Positions 42,572 through 50,737 of a stretch of 64,000 bases of DNA are shown here, one piece after another (the stretch's first letter is position 1; each line of letters begins with the position of its first letter). The DNA comes from an uncultured Opitutia bacterium. Its GTDB lineage: Bacteria > Verrucomicrobiota > Verrucomicrobiia > Opitutales > Opitutaceae. Position numbers and translations under genes: made by a program. The notes beneath the pieces are model-generated. The model was not told where the DNA came from, searched no databases, and worked only from the letters and a program-made list of their open reading frames with translations. Where the stretch lies: contig CAIONS010000068.1 of NCBI GenBank assembly GCA_903859715.1, positions 62,001 to 126,000 of the forward strand, in the 5' to 3' direction.

Positions 42572-43489
42572 ATGAACACAAAGACCTCCGCCCTTTACTC
42601 CATCCTGCCCGAGCGGCCCGATGCGACCATGGTCGAGCGTTACCGGGAGGAGGGTTACCTGGCCTTTCGTGAGGCGCTGACCCCGCAGGAAGTGAAGGAG
42701 GCCTCGGAAGGCATCAACGAACTCGTCCGCAAATATGCGTTCAACGAGGAGCGCACGGAGCATGTGGGCGGCGTGGGCACGTACGGGAAGGCGATCAAGA
42801 ACGGCCGCGGGATGCTGTTCAAGAGCCGCACGTCGGACTTTCATTTCCAGGTCGAGGGCACCTACGAGGCGCGTCCCGACCGGCTCGATGAGCTCGCGGA
42901 CAACATCCGGAAATTCCAGTCCTACACGAAGGAACTCCCCATCTACGATTATCTCGCGCACCGGCACCCGCGCCTCAACGCGCTGCTGGAAGGCGTGCTC
43001 GGGAAGGAGTTTCAGCCGTACTCCAGCATGGCATTGTGCAAGCCCGCCCACGGCGGCGCGGAGAAGCCGTGGCACCAGGACCTCGCCTATTTCTCGGTCA
43101 ACCGCTTCGACGGCATCTGCGGCGTGTGGATCGCGCTCGACCACGCGACGGTCGCGAACGGCTGCATGCATGTCATCCCCGGCGGCCACCTCTCCGGGCC
43201 GCGCCGGCATGAATGGTCCAAGGTCGACTGCGAGATCACCACGAAGGAAATCAATCCCGATGACGCCGTGCCGATCGAGCTGCCGCCGGGCGGGCTGATG
43301 ATTTTCCACGGAATGCTTCCGCATGAGACGCCGGTCAATAATTCCGGGCTGCGGCGGCGCGCCCTGCAGTTTCACTACCGGAGCGCCGCGACGCAGCTGG
43401 CGCCGCAGGAGGAATACCGCAGTAAGTTCGCCGGCCCCGACGGGCTGTTTATCGGCTGCGACTACTCGAAGCTGGAGAAGAGCAGCTGA
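42572..43489 (+). CDS. Phytanoyl-CoA dioxygenase family protein
   Basis: A 305-aa Fe(II)/2-oxoglutarate oxygenase. The iron ligands are His-x-Asp in KPWHQDLAYF and a distal His in FHGMLPHETPVNNS; the 2-oxoglutarate Arg is in RRRALQFHYR. Verrucomicrobial genomes carry many paralogues with unknown substrates, often near sugar genes. The divergent AraC regulator suggests an inducible catabolic role. ATG 42572 is chosen over an ATG 12 bases upstream. Confidence 0.9.
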   Translation: MNTKTSALYSILPERPDATMVERYREEGYLAFREALTPQEVKEASEGINELVRKYAFNEERTEHVGGVGTYGKAIKNGRGMLFKSRTSDFHFQVEGTYEARPDRLDELADNIRKFQSYTKELPIYDYLAHRHPRLNALLEGVLGKEFQPYSSMALCKPAHGGAEKPWHQDLAYFSVNRFDGICGVWIALDHATVANGCMHVIPGGHLSGPRRHEWSKVDCEITTKEINPDDAVPIELPPGGLMIFHGMLPHETPVNNSGLRRRALQFHYRSAATQLAPQEEYRSKFAGPDGLFIGCDYSKLEKSS

Positions 43490-43502
43490 CCGGGGCTGAT
43501 CT

Positions 43503-43695
43503 TGGAGGAGATAGCGAACGGACGGACCAAGGCATTTTTTAACCACGGATTTCACGGATTCGATCTGGATAAAGACATCCTGAGGCATGGAGTTCGGATC
43601 ACGATCAACGGCTCCCTGCCCGGATCGGTATTATCCAGATCGAATCCGTGAAATCCGTGGTTAAAACTCTCCGTTCCCTCCGTTATCTCCTGTAA
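43503..43695. repeat. Nested repeats: family D ends around family E
   Basis: This occupies most of the 335-base gene-free gap 43490-43824. The outer left arm is degraded (GGAGGAGATAGCGAACGG) and the right arm is CCCTCCGTTATCTCCTGTAA. The inner family E pair at 43535-43666 (TTTAACCACGGATTTCACGG and CCGTGAAATCCGTGGTTAAA) is well conserved. The remaining 130 bases before the next ATG show no other structure. Confidence 0.82.
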
Positions 43696-43824
43696 GAATA
43701 AAATCCATTCTCCCGCTCACGGGTCGTTATACGGATCGGCCGCATTGCGCAGGGCGTCCCCGAAGCGCCGGGCAACTCGCCGCTCGCCACCCGGGACAAG
43801 AAGTGAAAATTTGCGCGGCACGGT

Positions 43825-46179
43825 ATGAAGCCCACACCCATTAATTCGGCCGAGGTGATCTTTGAGGCGTTTTTTGACGAGACCCTGAGCGGCCTGCCGC
43901 AGTGGCGGGTGCACGAGGGCGGCGCCGCGGGCCTGCTGGTCGCGCAGCGCTGGGCCTGGGTGCAATTCGACTGGCAGCGTCCACCGGCCGATCCCGCGGT
44001 CGCCGCCCTGCGCATGAGCCGCGCGTACGACCTCGATTGTGCGGACTATGATGCACTGATGTGGTCGCTGCTGGCCCCGCCCGGCACGCGCGTGGCGCTG
44101 ACCGCGGAGACCGAGCTGGGTGAACGCCGCGCGGTCAGCACGCCCTTTGCGCAGCAGAAGCGCGAAGTCCTCCTGCCACTGGACGGAGCACAGCGGTTGC
44201 GCGGCCTGACGATCGAACTCTTCGCGGATCCGCGCGAGGCGCCGGGTGCGACCTGTGGCTGGTTCAACTGGATCGGCCTGCAGCATGGCGGACAGCTGCA
44301 GCGCCATCTCCGGCAGATCGCGCGCTTTGACGAACGCTGGGAGGATTACCTGAAGCCCGACACCTTTGAGCCGACCTTTGAGCCGGTTTACGGGCTGCAT
44401 CTCACGGGCGCGGAGCTGGCGGAGGCGCGGGGGTTGCTGACGAAGGCCGGCGGCCCGCGCATGTCGCCGCTCTGGGAACTGGCCGGGGATGCGCAGCGGC
44501 TCGTGCCCGAGGCAATGACGAATGAGTATGTCAATTTCTGGAACGACACGCGGTTCAACCGCGAGCGCGACGTCGGCAAGCATCTCCTGACGCACGGGGC
44601 GAACGCCGCGCAGGCGGCCGTGCTGTTCCGGGACAAGCGGCTCGGCCGGCTCGCGGCGCGCTACGCGATCGCGCTGGCACATTGCGCGCGCTGGGATCCG
44701 TCGTTCCTCAGCTGGATGACCGGCTGCAAGTGGGAGCATCGCGCGTTTGTGCCGAGCCTCGTGATGTACGACTGCGCACTGATCCTCGACCTGTGCGGCG
44801 AGTGGTTCACCGACTATGGCCGGCAGGTCATCCTGCGCCGGCTCGCGGAAGAGGGGCAGGGCACGAACAATTACAACATCTGGTGGCATGAATACCTTTT
44901 CTGGTGCAACCAGACCGCGTGGTTCATGCCGGGCCGCATGTATGCCTACCTGGTACTGGAGCGTGCCATGCCGGCGACCTGGGCGCCGTATCCCAAACCC
45001 GCGCAGTCGCGGGTTGCACCCTACACCGACCTCGCCCTGGCCGACCTTTACGACAACCTTTCGAAAATCCTGCTGCCCGACGGCGGCTACACCGAAGGGC
45101 CGATGTACTTCACGTTCACGGCCCGCCAGGCGATGCTCACGTGCTATTATTATGGCCGGGCCCGCGGCCGGGATGCCCGGGGACTGGTTCCGACGGCGAT
45201 GCGCGCGACCGCGCAGATGGCGGAGGTGCTGGCGAGCACGGCGGACGACCTGCAGATGATCCTGATCTGCGACGCGCAGTATATCCCGCAGGAGGGCGCG
45301 GCGTTCCTCGCGTGGCTCATGCCGGATTCGCACTGGGTCACGATCTTCCACAAATCGATCGCCCGGAGTGGCGGCCAGCCCATGACGCTGCTCGCGCAAA
45401 ACCTCCTGCGGGAGGTTCCGGCCGCGGGCCCGGTGTTCCGTCCGCTGGTCGAGATGCCCGCCATCGGCCAGCTGGCCTCGCACCGGAAGCTCGGCGCCGA
45501 ATGGGTGAAGCTCTTTCTCATGGGCAACAAGTCCGGCGCGTCGCACACGCACGAGGACAAGGGCTCCTTTGTGCTCGAGTTTGCCGGCGACAGTTTTGCG
45601 CGCGATTTCGGCAGCTGTGATTACAGCAATCCGCTCGCCGACCTGCTGAAACACTGCCAGCGGCACAACATGCTGGTGCCGATCGGCGACGGATTGCGCC
45701 CGAAGCCGGCGAACCCGATCTTTGCCGACATCACGCCCCGGGGCCGGGGCGATGAAACGTCCTTTCACGCCACGATGGAACTCGCGGCGGGTTGGGAAGG
45801 CTGGTTCACGCGCTGGAAGCGCAGCTGGGATGCGCCGAAGCCGGGCGAACTCACGATTACCGACGACTGGGCCCTGAAGCGGGGCGAGGGCGTCACGTTT
45901 TACTGGACCACGACCCTGCCGATCACGCTCGATGCGACCCGCCGCCAGGCGGTCATCGAAGGCCGCCGCGGCCGCGCCACGCTCAGTTGGGGAGCGGACA
46001 TTGAGGCCAGCGTCGAGCAACTGCCGCTCGAGGATGCGATTTGGAGAAAAGTGATGCAGGAGCGCAAGGAGCAGTACCTCGTCGCCACGCTGCACGCCGA
46101 GACCCAGCCGCGACTCTCGCTTGTGCAGCGGGGCCATAGCGGCCAACTGGCGGTGCGGTTGCAGCTGGAGTTGAAGTGA
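43825..46179 (+). CDS. Heparinase II/III family protein (polysaccharide lyase-like)
   Basis: A 784-aa protein with the two-part layout of heparinase II/III and PL12/15/21 lyases: an alpha/alpha toroid (about residues 200-560, with WWHEYLFWCNQTAWFMPGRM and GGYTEGPMYFTFTARQAM) and a C-terminal beta-sandwich. The family signature appears as SGASHTHEDKGSFVLEFAGD, with the conserved His and DKGSF. Tyr and His catalytic candidates are present, but the substrate (uronic-acid glycan) cannot be told. No clear signal peptide is seen at ATG 43825, so the site of action is uncertain. Confidence 0.88.
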   Translation: MKPTPINSAEVIFEAFFDETLSGLPQWRVHEGGAAGLLVAQRWAWVQFDWQRPPADPAVAALRMSRAYDLDCADYDALMWSLLAPPGTRVALTAETELGERRAVSTPFAQQKREVLLPLDGAQRLRGLTIELFADPREAPGATCGWFNWIGLQHGGQLQRHLRQIARFDERWEDYLKPDTFEPTFEPVYGLHLTGAELAEARGLLTKAGGPRMSPLWELAGDAQRLVPEAMTNEYVNFWNDTRFNRERDVGKHLLTHGANAAQAAVLFRDKRLGRLAARYAIALAHCARWDPSFLSWMTGCKWEHRAFVPSLVMYDCALILDLCGEWFTDYGRQVILRRLAEEGQGTNNYNIWWHEYLFWCNQTAWFMPGRMYAYLVLERAMPATWAPYPKPAQSRVAPYTDLALADLYDNLSKILLPDGGYTEGPMYFTFTARQAMLTCYYYGRARGRDARGLVPTAMRATAQMAEVLASTADDLQMILICDAQYIPQEGAAFLAWLMPDSHWVTIFHKSIARSGGQPMTLLAQNLLREVPAAGPVFRPLVEMPAIGQLASHRKLGAEWVKLFLMGNKSGASHTHEDKGSFVLEFAGDSFARDFGSCDYSNPLADLLKHCQRHNMLVPIGDGLRPKPANPIFADITPRGRGDETSFHATMELAAGWEGWFTRWKRSWDAPKPGELTITDDWALKRGEGVTFYWTTTLPITLDATRRQAVIEGRRGRATLSWGADIEASVEQLPLEDAIWRKVMQERKEQYLVATLHAETQPRLSLVQRGHSGQLAVRLQLELK

Positions 46180-46210
46180 GAGTGAACGAGCTACGATGGC
46201 CCGGACTCAC

Positions 46211-46237
46211 TTAAGGTAAAAAACCTTAAATTAAGGT
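46211..46237. promoter_or_regulatory. Triple TTAAGGT motif upstream of LuxR-type regulator
   Basis: TTAAGGT, its inverse ACCTTAA and another TTAAGGT occur within 27 bases in an AT-rich island, about 110 bases before the regulator's start. The first two form a 7-bp palindrome with a 5-base centre. This layout suits a dimeric protein operator, perhaps autoregulation. Confidence 0.45.
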
Positions 46238-46343
46238 AATATACCGCAAAACCGTGTATGCTGGACGTCGTCTTCGACTGCATCAACGATTGTGCACGCA
46301 CCAAGCGGCCGAGGCCTTGGAGCAAAAAAACGTCCATTTATCC

Positions 46344-47162
46344 ATGATTTCCCCCCAGCCCCCATCTTCGTCCACCCCTGCAATATCGGGTCATGAACTG
46401 GGGTTTCAGCGGACAGAGCGCGCCGCGCCCATTTCCCATCCGGTCCGGCGGGTGGTCATCGCGAAGCCGATGAAGTTGTATGCCGAAGCCCTGGTCGTCG
46501 TCTGCCAAAAGGTTTTTCCCGGTGCGGAAGTCCACGTCTATTGCCGCGGGATGGACGTGCTGGCGGCCCTAAGGGAGCAGCCGGCCGACCTGCTGGTGCT
46601 CGGCCTGGCCTTTCAGGACATCGATGGGCTCGATCTGCTCGAGCCCATCGCCCATGAAAAACTGGCCTCGCGCATCCTGGTGGATTCACCGCGGCGGGAT
46701 GAGTTTTCCATGTTAGTACTGCGCACGGCGCGGTTTGACGGGTTCATTGATGCTTCGTCGGAGGGCTTGGAGGCCATGATGATGGCGCTGCGTCAAGTCG
46801 CTGATGGACAAGGTTACATCAGCCCGACGGTGCGGCACAATCTGGTGGACCGGCTGGAAGCGACGGCGCTGGGCCAAAGGCTGACCCGGGCGGAGATCAG
46901 GGTCCTCAGCGTCATCGGTGACGGCAGCGACAATGATGAGGGGGCCCAACGACTCGGTCTCACGCCCTCCACGGTGCAGACCCATCGTCGCAATGTCATG
47001 CGCAAGCTGGGCGTCTCCACGAGCGCCAAACTGGTCCGGGAAGCGGTGCGATTGGGGGTGGTCCGGATTACTCCGCGTGGGGTGTTCCTGCGGTCGGGCA
47101 CTCAGGTGAAACTCTCCGACGCCATAATCGGGCCCCAATCAAAGGATGTGAATTCCACGTGA
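46344..47162 (+). CDS. LuxR-type response regulator with degenerate receiver
   Basis: A 272-aa protein. After a Pro-rich lead (to about residue 38), a receiver-like domain runs about 40-165. The phospho-acceptor position reads LLVLGLAFQDIDGLDLL, where Gly stands where Asp is expected. A LuxR/NarL helix-turn-helix closes the protein: LTRAEIRVLSVIGDGSDNDE and LTPSTVQTHRRNVMRKLGV. The ATG at 46344 is chosen because earlier codons in frame lack coding character. It may respond without phosphorylation. The TonB-dependent receptor follows after a long leader, and regulation of it is possible. Confidence 0.85.
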   Translation: MISPQPPSSSTPAISGHELGFQRTERAAPISHPVRRVVIAKPMKLYAEALVVVCQKVFPGAEVHVYCRGMDVLAALREQPADLLVLGLAFQDIDGLDLLEPIAHEKLASRILVDSPRRDEFSMLVLRTARFDGFIDASSEGLEAMMMALRQVADGQGYISPTVRHNLVDRLEATALGQRLTRAEIRVLSVIGDGSDNDEGAQRLGLTPSTVQTHRRNVMRKLGVSTSAKLVREAVRLGVVRITPRGVFLRSGTQVKLSDAIIGPQSKDVNST

Positions 47163-47218
47163 ATTCAGTGGTCAATACCTAGTTTTGGGTACGCAAGCCC
47201 ATATCGGTCGATCCCCTC

Positions 47219-47489
47219 ACTACGGCATACTCGTAGTATTCTCCTTACCCCAATCCAGTCTTTCTCTGCGCCCGTTGTACTGCGGCTTTCAGGGCACTTC
47301 CGTTCGGTAACTGATTTCGCCGGATGGATGCCACCGGGGGGTGGTTTGTTCCTGAATCTACAACCCGGCGGGCGCAGAGACCAATTTTTTTCGAGACCGC
47401 CGGAGGCATGTTATGCCCGCGGCTCGCACTCCGCGGAGCTCTAAGCTCCATCGCTTTCCACCCTTTCGGCCCGGTTCTTCCGGGCTGAA
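47219..47489 (+). ncRNA. Structured leader or small RNA upstream of the TonB-dependent receptor
   Basis: The 356-base gene-free gap 47163-47518 holds several strong stems: ACTACG/CGTAGT (47219-47237); a long closing stem TCTCTGCGCCCG (47263-47274) with CGGGCGCAGAGA (47369-47380), extended by GTTGTA/TACAAC inside and followed by a run of seven T; CCACC/GGTGG near 47330; GGAGCT/AGCTCC (47435-47449); and TTCGGCCCGG/CCGGGCTGAA (47465-47489). I recognise no known riboswitch class. It may be a cis-regulatory leader or an sRNA ending at the T-run. Confidence 0.5.
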
Positions 47490-47518
47490 GTCAGTAGTAA
47501 CTACAAAACAAACCACCC

Positions 47519-50500
47519 ATGAAATCTGAAACCTGTTTTACAGGATCTAGGCCCAGCAAGAGTCTGGTCGCCTATTTGGCCATGTTGGCCGTGATAGCAA
47601 CCCCCGTTCTCCGAGCTGCAAGCTCAGATGACGTCCAGAAACTGCAGGACGAAGTCGCGGCCCTGAAGGCGAAGCTCGCCCAGTACGAAGGCCCGAACGC
47701 CCCCGCCCCTGGCACGACGACGACGACCACCACGACGACCAAGACCGGCACCGCGGCCCTTGCGACGGATGTTGGGGTCGAAACCCTCACCCCGTTCACG
47801 GTCTCGACCGAGAAGGACAACGGTTACCTGGTGACCAATTCCGCGACCGCGACCAAGATCGGCATGGAGATCCAGAAGATCCCGCTGTCGGTCTCGGTCA
47901 TCAGTTCCGAGTTCATCCAGGATACCGGCATGCGCAGCATCACGGACATCCTGGGTTACACCTCGGGTGCCTCGACGGACAGTCACTATGCGGTGACCCG
48001 GCCGGCGAACAACCCGACGCCCACGAGCAATTTCACGATCCGTGGCTTCCCGGTGAACATCATCCTGCGTGACGGCGTGTTCCTGTACTCCATCAAGTAC
48101 GTGGCGGACAACATCGACCGCGTGGAAATCATCAAGGGCCCCGCGGCCATCTTCTTCGGCCAGGGCTATCCCGGCGGTGTGATCAACTTCATCACGAAGA
48201 CGGCCAGCCTCGGCAAGCTCCCGACGCAGATCAGCTACACGTTCGGTTCGGATAACACGAACCGCGGGCTGATCGACGAGAACCATGTGCTGTCCAAGAA
48301 TGCCGCGATCCGCATCGTGGCCGGCTGGGAAAACAGCAATGGCTACGCGGAGTTTGAATACCAGAAGCGCTTCGACCTGACGCCCTCCGTCATCCTCGAC
48401 CCGTTCGCGAACGGCAAGGTCCGGATCACGGCCAACACGATCGTCGATCAGGAACGCTTCAACGCCAATTCGAGCAGCTGGCTCTATCCGTCCGGTTGGT
48501 TCCAGGCTTATGCGTCTCCTTCGCAGGCCCTGATCAACGCGGCCGGTGCCGCGGTTTCCGGTGCGGCCAACCCGACTCTGGCCTACCAGAACCGGATCGA
48601 GGCCAACTTGGGCGCCTATGATGCCGACCGTCGCGTCGTCGCGGGCGACCCCAACCTCCCGCTCTACACCACCGACTCGCGTGGTGCCTACTACACGAAT
48701 GCCAGCGGCAACCGGATCCATGACAACCACTTCAACTTCACCAACCGCGGTACCTTCTTCCAGAACGACCAGGTCACCTCGACGTTCGGCATTGAATTGA
48801 ACCCGGTCAGCTGGTTCTCGGTGCACTACACCCTGACGCAGGACGAGACGAACTTCAGCGACCAGGAAGGCAACAATGCCCCGAACGCTGACGGTTACAC
48901 GTTCAGCGCCATCAGCGGCTGGAGTGCGACGATGTACAACCGCAAGACGCGCACGCATCAGGTCGATGCCGTGGCCAGTGTCGATGCCTTCGGCGTCAAG
49001 AGCAAGTTCCTGTTCGGCTTCTCGCTGCAGAACTACAAGCAGCAGTATGCCACGCCGGAAAACGCCTCGCCGGACTACAAGCTCGTCCCGGGCTACAACT
49101 ACCCGACGACGAATCCGGCCACCAGCCTCACGGCGGCGGACGCGACCCGCAACGTCGGCAACGCCCAGGTCATCAAGGACCGTTTCGGCAACATCCAGAC
49201 CGCGACCCAGGTGTACACCAACTGGGATCCGGCGACGCAGATCCAGCCGCCGAACTCCAAGCTGTTTGACGGTTGGGCCAATCCCCTGGACGGCTACCCG
49301 AATCAATACAACGCCTGGTACGCCAACTATCAGGGCACGGCGCTGTCGGACCGTCTGACGATCCTCGGCGGCTACCGTCACGAGGTTTACCGCCAGGCCG
49401 GTCAGGCGCTGACGGGCAACTTCCCGTGGTTCTCGCCCCCGGTTTACGCTGGCACGAACACCACCCTCTATCCTGAGGCGGCGTACGGTTACTCGGCGGC
49501 CTATGCGCTGACGAACTTCCTCACCCAGGCGGGCAACTCCTGGATGGCGGGCGCTTCGTACGAGATCAAGAAGGGCATCAGCATCTACACCTCCGAGAGC
49601 ACGACCTTCCGCTATAACAGCCTCACGCCGTTCGGTGGGTTCAACAACTCGGGCTACCTGATCGACGCCGTTGGCGCTGCGACCTTTGCGTCCTTGGTCA
49701 ATCCTGCCATCGCGGCCAACCCGGCCGGCTTCACGTTCCACTATTACAATGGTGGCACGACGCTCGTGACCACGCTCGCGCAGGCGGCGGCGGCGGAAAT
49801 TCATGACGGTGCGGACACCATCGCCCCGAATGAACAGGGCAAGAACCTCGAAATCGGCACCAAGATCTCCTTGGATGACGCCAAGCTCGTGGGCACGTTC
49901 TCGCTCTTCCAGGCGGACCGGAACAACCAGTTGGTGCAGGATCTCCAGCACCAGGCGGTTGACTCCCTGAACTACGGCAACACGGCCGGCATTCCCGGCG
50001 GTCAGCGTACGTTCCGCTGGCGCTCGGTGGCCCATAACCGGGTCACGGGTACGGATGCGGAAGTGGTCTGGTCTCCGACCCGTAACTTCCAGCTCCTGGT
50101 CAACGGCTCGTATTACTGGACGGCCAAGACGCTGTCCGATCCGTCGATCACGGCTGGCAATATCATCAACTCGATCTACTTCGGCAACCGCATCGAAAAC
50201 GTGCCGGTGTACACCGCGCACGCGTGGGCCAAGTACACGCTGAGCGAGGGCCTGCTGCACGGCCTCTCGATCGGTGGCGGCTTCCGCTACGCTTCGAAGT
50301 CGATTGAGTCGCGTTCGTCCGACTGGAATCCGAATGAGGGCGGCCTCACGGGTGACAACATGCTGGTCTGGAGTGGCTTCGTCGCCTATCCCTACGAGCT
50401 GTCGGGCTACAAGCTGGTCACCCAGTTCAACATCGATAATATCTTCAGCGCGAAGTATATCGATGGTGGCGTTGGCAACAGCCTGCTCGCCCCCACGGCG

Positions 50501-50533
50501 AACTGGACGTTGACGACGACCCTGAAGTTCTAA
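47519..50533 (+). CDS. TonB-dependent receptor
   Basis: A 1004-aa outer-membrane transporter. The signal peptide ends near LRAAS and is followed by a short coiled coil (DDVQKLQDEVAALKAKLAQY) and a linker with nine consecutive Thr. The plug domain spans about 100-260, with PLSVSVISSEFIQDTGMRSI and RVEIIKGPAAIFFGQGYPGG. The beta barrel runs to the terminal Phe (WTLTTTLKF), the BAM signal. Codon use is strongly biased to C-ending and a few preferred codons, which suggests high expression. The ligand is unknown. Confidence 0.95.
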   Translation: MKSETCFTGSRPSKSLVAYLAMLAVIATPVLRAASSDDVQKLQDEVAALKAKLAQYEGPNAPAPGTTTTTTTTTKTGTAALATDVGVETLTPFTVSTEKDNGYLVTNSATATKIGMEIQKIPLSVSVISSEFIQDTGMRSITDILGYTSGASTDSHYAVTRPANNPTPTSNFTIRGFPVNIILRDGVFLYSIKYVADNIDRVEIIKGPAAIFFGQGYPGGVINFITKTASLGKLPTQISYTFGSDNTNRGLIDENHVLSKNAAIRIVAGWENSNGYAEFEYQKRFDLTPSVILDPFANGKVRITANTIVDQERFNANSSSWLYPSGWFQAYASPSQALINAAGAAVSGAANPTLAYQNRIEANLGAYDADRRVVAGDPNLPLYTTDSRGAYYTNASGNRIHDNHFNFTNRGTFFQNDQVTSTFGIELNPVSWFSVHYTLTQDETNFSDQEGNNAPNADGYTFSAISGWSATMYNRKTRTHQVDAVASVDAFGVKSKFLFGFSLQNYKQQYATPENASPDYKLVPGYNYPTTNPATSLTAADATRNVGNAQVIKDRFGNIQTATQVYTNWDPATQIQPPNSKLFDGWANPLDGYPNQYNAWYANYQGTALSDRLTILGGYRHEVYRQAGQALTGNFPWFSPPVYAGTNTTLYPEAAYGYSAAYALTNFLTQAGNSWMAGASYEIKKGISIYTSESTTFRYNSLTPFGGFNNSGYLIDAVGAATFASLVNPAIAANPAGFTFHYYNGGTTLVTTLAQAAAAEIHDGADTIAPNEQGKNLEIGTKISLDDAKLVGTFSLFQADRNNQLVQDLQHQAVDSLNYGNTAGIPGGQRTFRWRSVAHNRVTGTDAEVVWSPTRNFQLLVNGSYYWTAKTLSDPSITAGNIINSIYFGNRIENVPVYTAHAWAKYTLSEGLLHGLSIGGGFRYASKSIESRSSDWNPNEGGLTGDNMLVWSGFVAYPYELSGYKLVTQFNIDNIFSAKYIDGGVGNSLLAPTANWTLTTTLKF

Positions 50534-50562
50534 TCCACGAGCGCTCGCAAGAGCCTTCTTTC

Positions 50563-50596
50563 AAAGGGGCGGAGACGAAAGTCTCCGCCCCTTTTT
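50563..50596 (+). terminator. Intrinsic terminator of the TonB-dependent receptor gene
   Basis: A 14-bp stem AAAGGGGCGGAGAC / GTCTCCGCCCCTTT closed by a GAAA tetraloop and followed by T5 then CATTTT. Placed 30 bases after the stop codon. Confidence 0.93.
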
Positions 50597-50737
50597 CATT
50601 TTCAGGCACCGATGGATCGGGCCGGTGGTGTGCCATGACGCCGCGGTTGTGTTAGCAGCGTTGGGCTTGTCTCGGGCGCGGCCGGATTGAGAATGCACGG
50701 GCCCGCAGCTCCTGAACCGGATTTAAGCCTCTCCACT

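Noticed and set aside
43717-46146. 809-codon open frame antisense to the heparinase-like gene
   Set aside because: Shadow frame: the sense frame carries family motifs, while the antisense is low-complexity Arg/Ala-rich.
47163-47518. Cobalamin riboswitch upstream of the TonB-dependent receptor
   Set aside because: The conserved B12-box GCCACTG core and its spacing are absent; only generic stems are present.
47624-50260. 878-codon open frame antisense to the TonB-dependent receptor
   Set aside because: High-GC third positions of the receptor gene keep the opposite frame open; its translation is Arg/Val/Gly-rich, lacks any domain and mirrors the sense codons.
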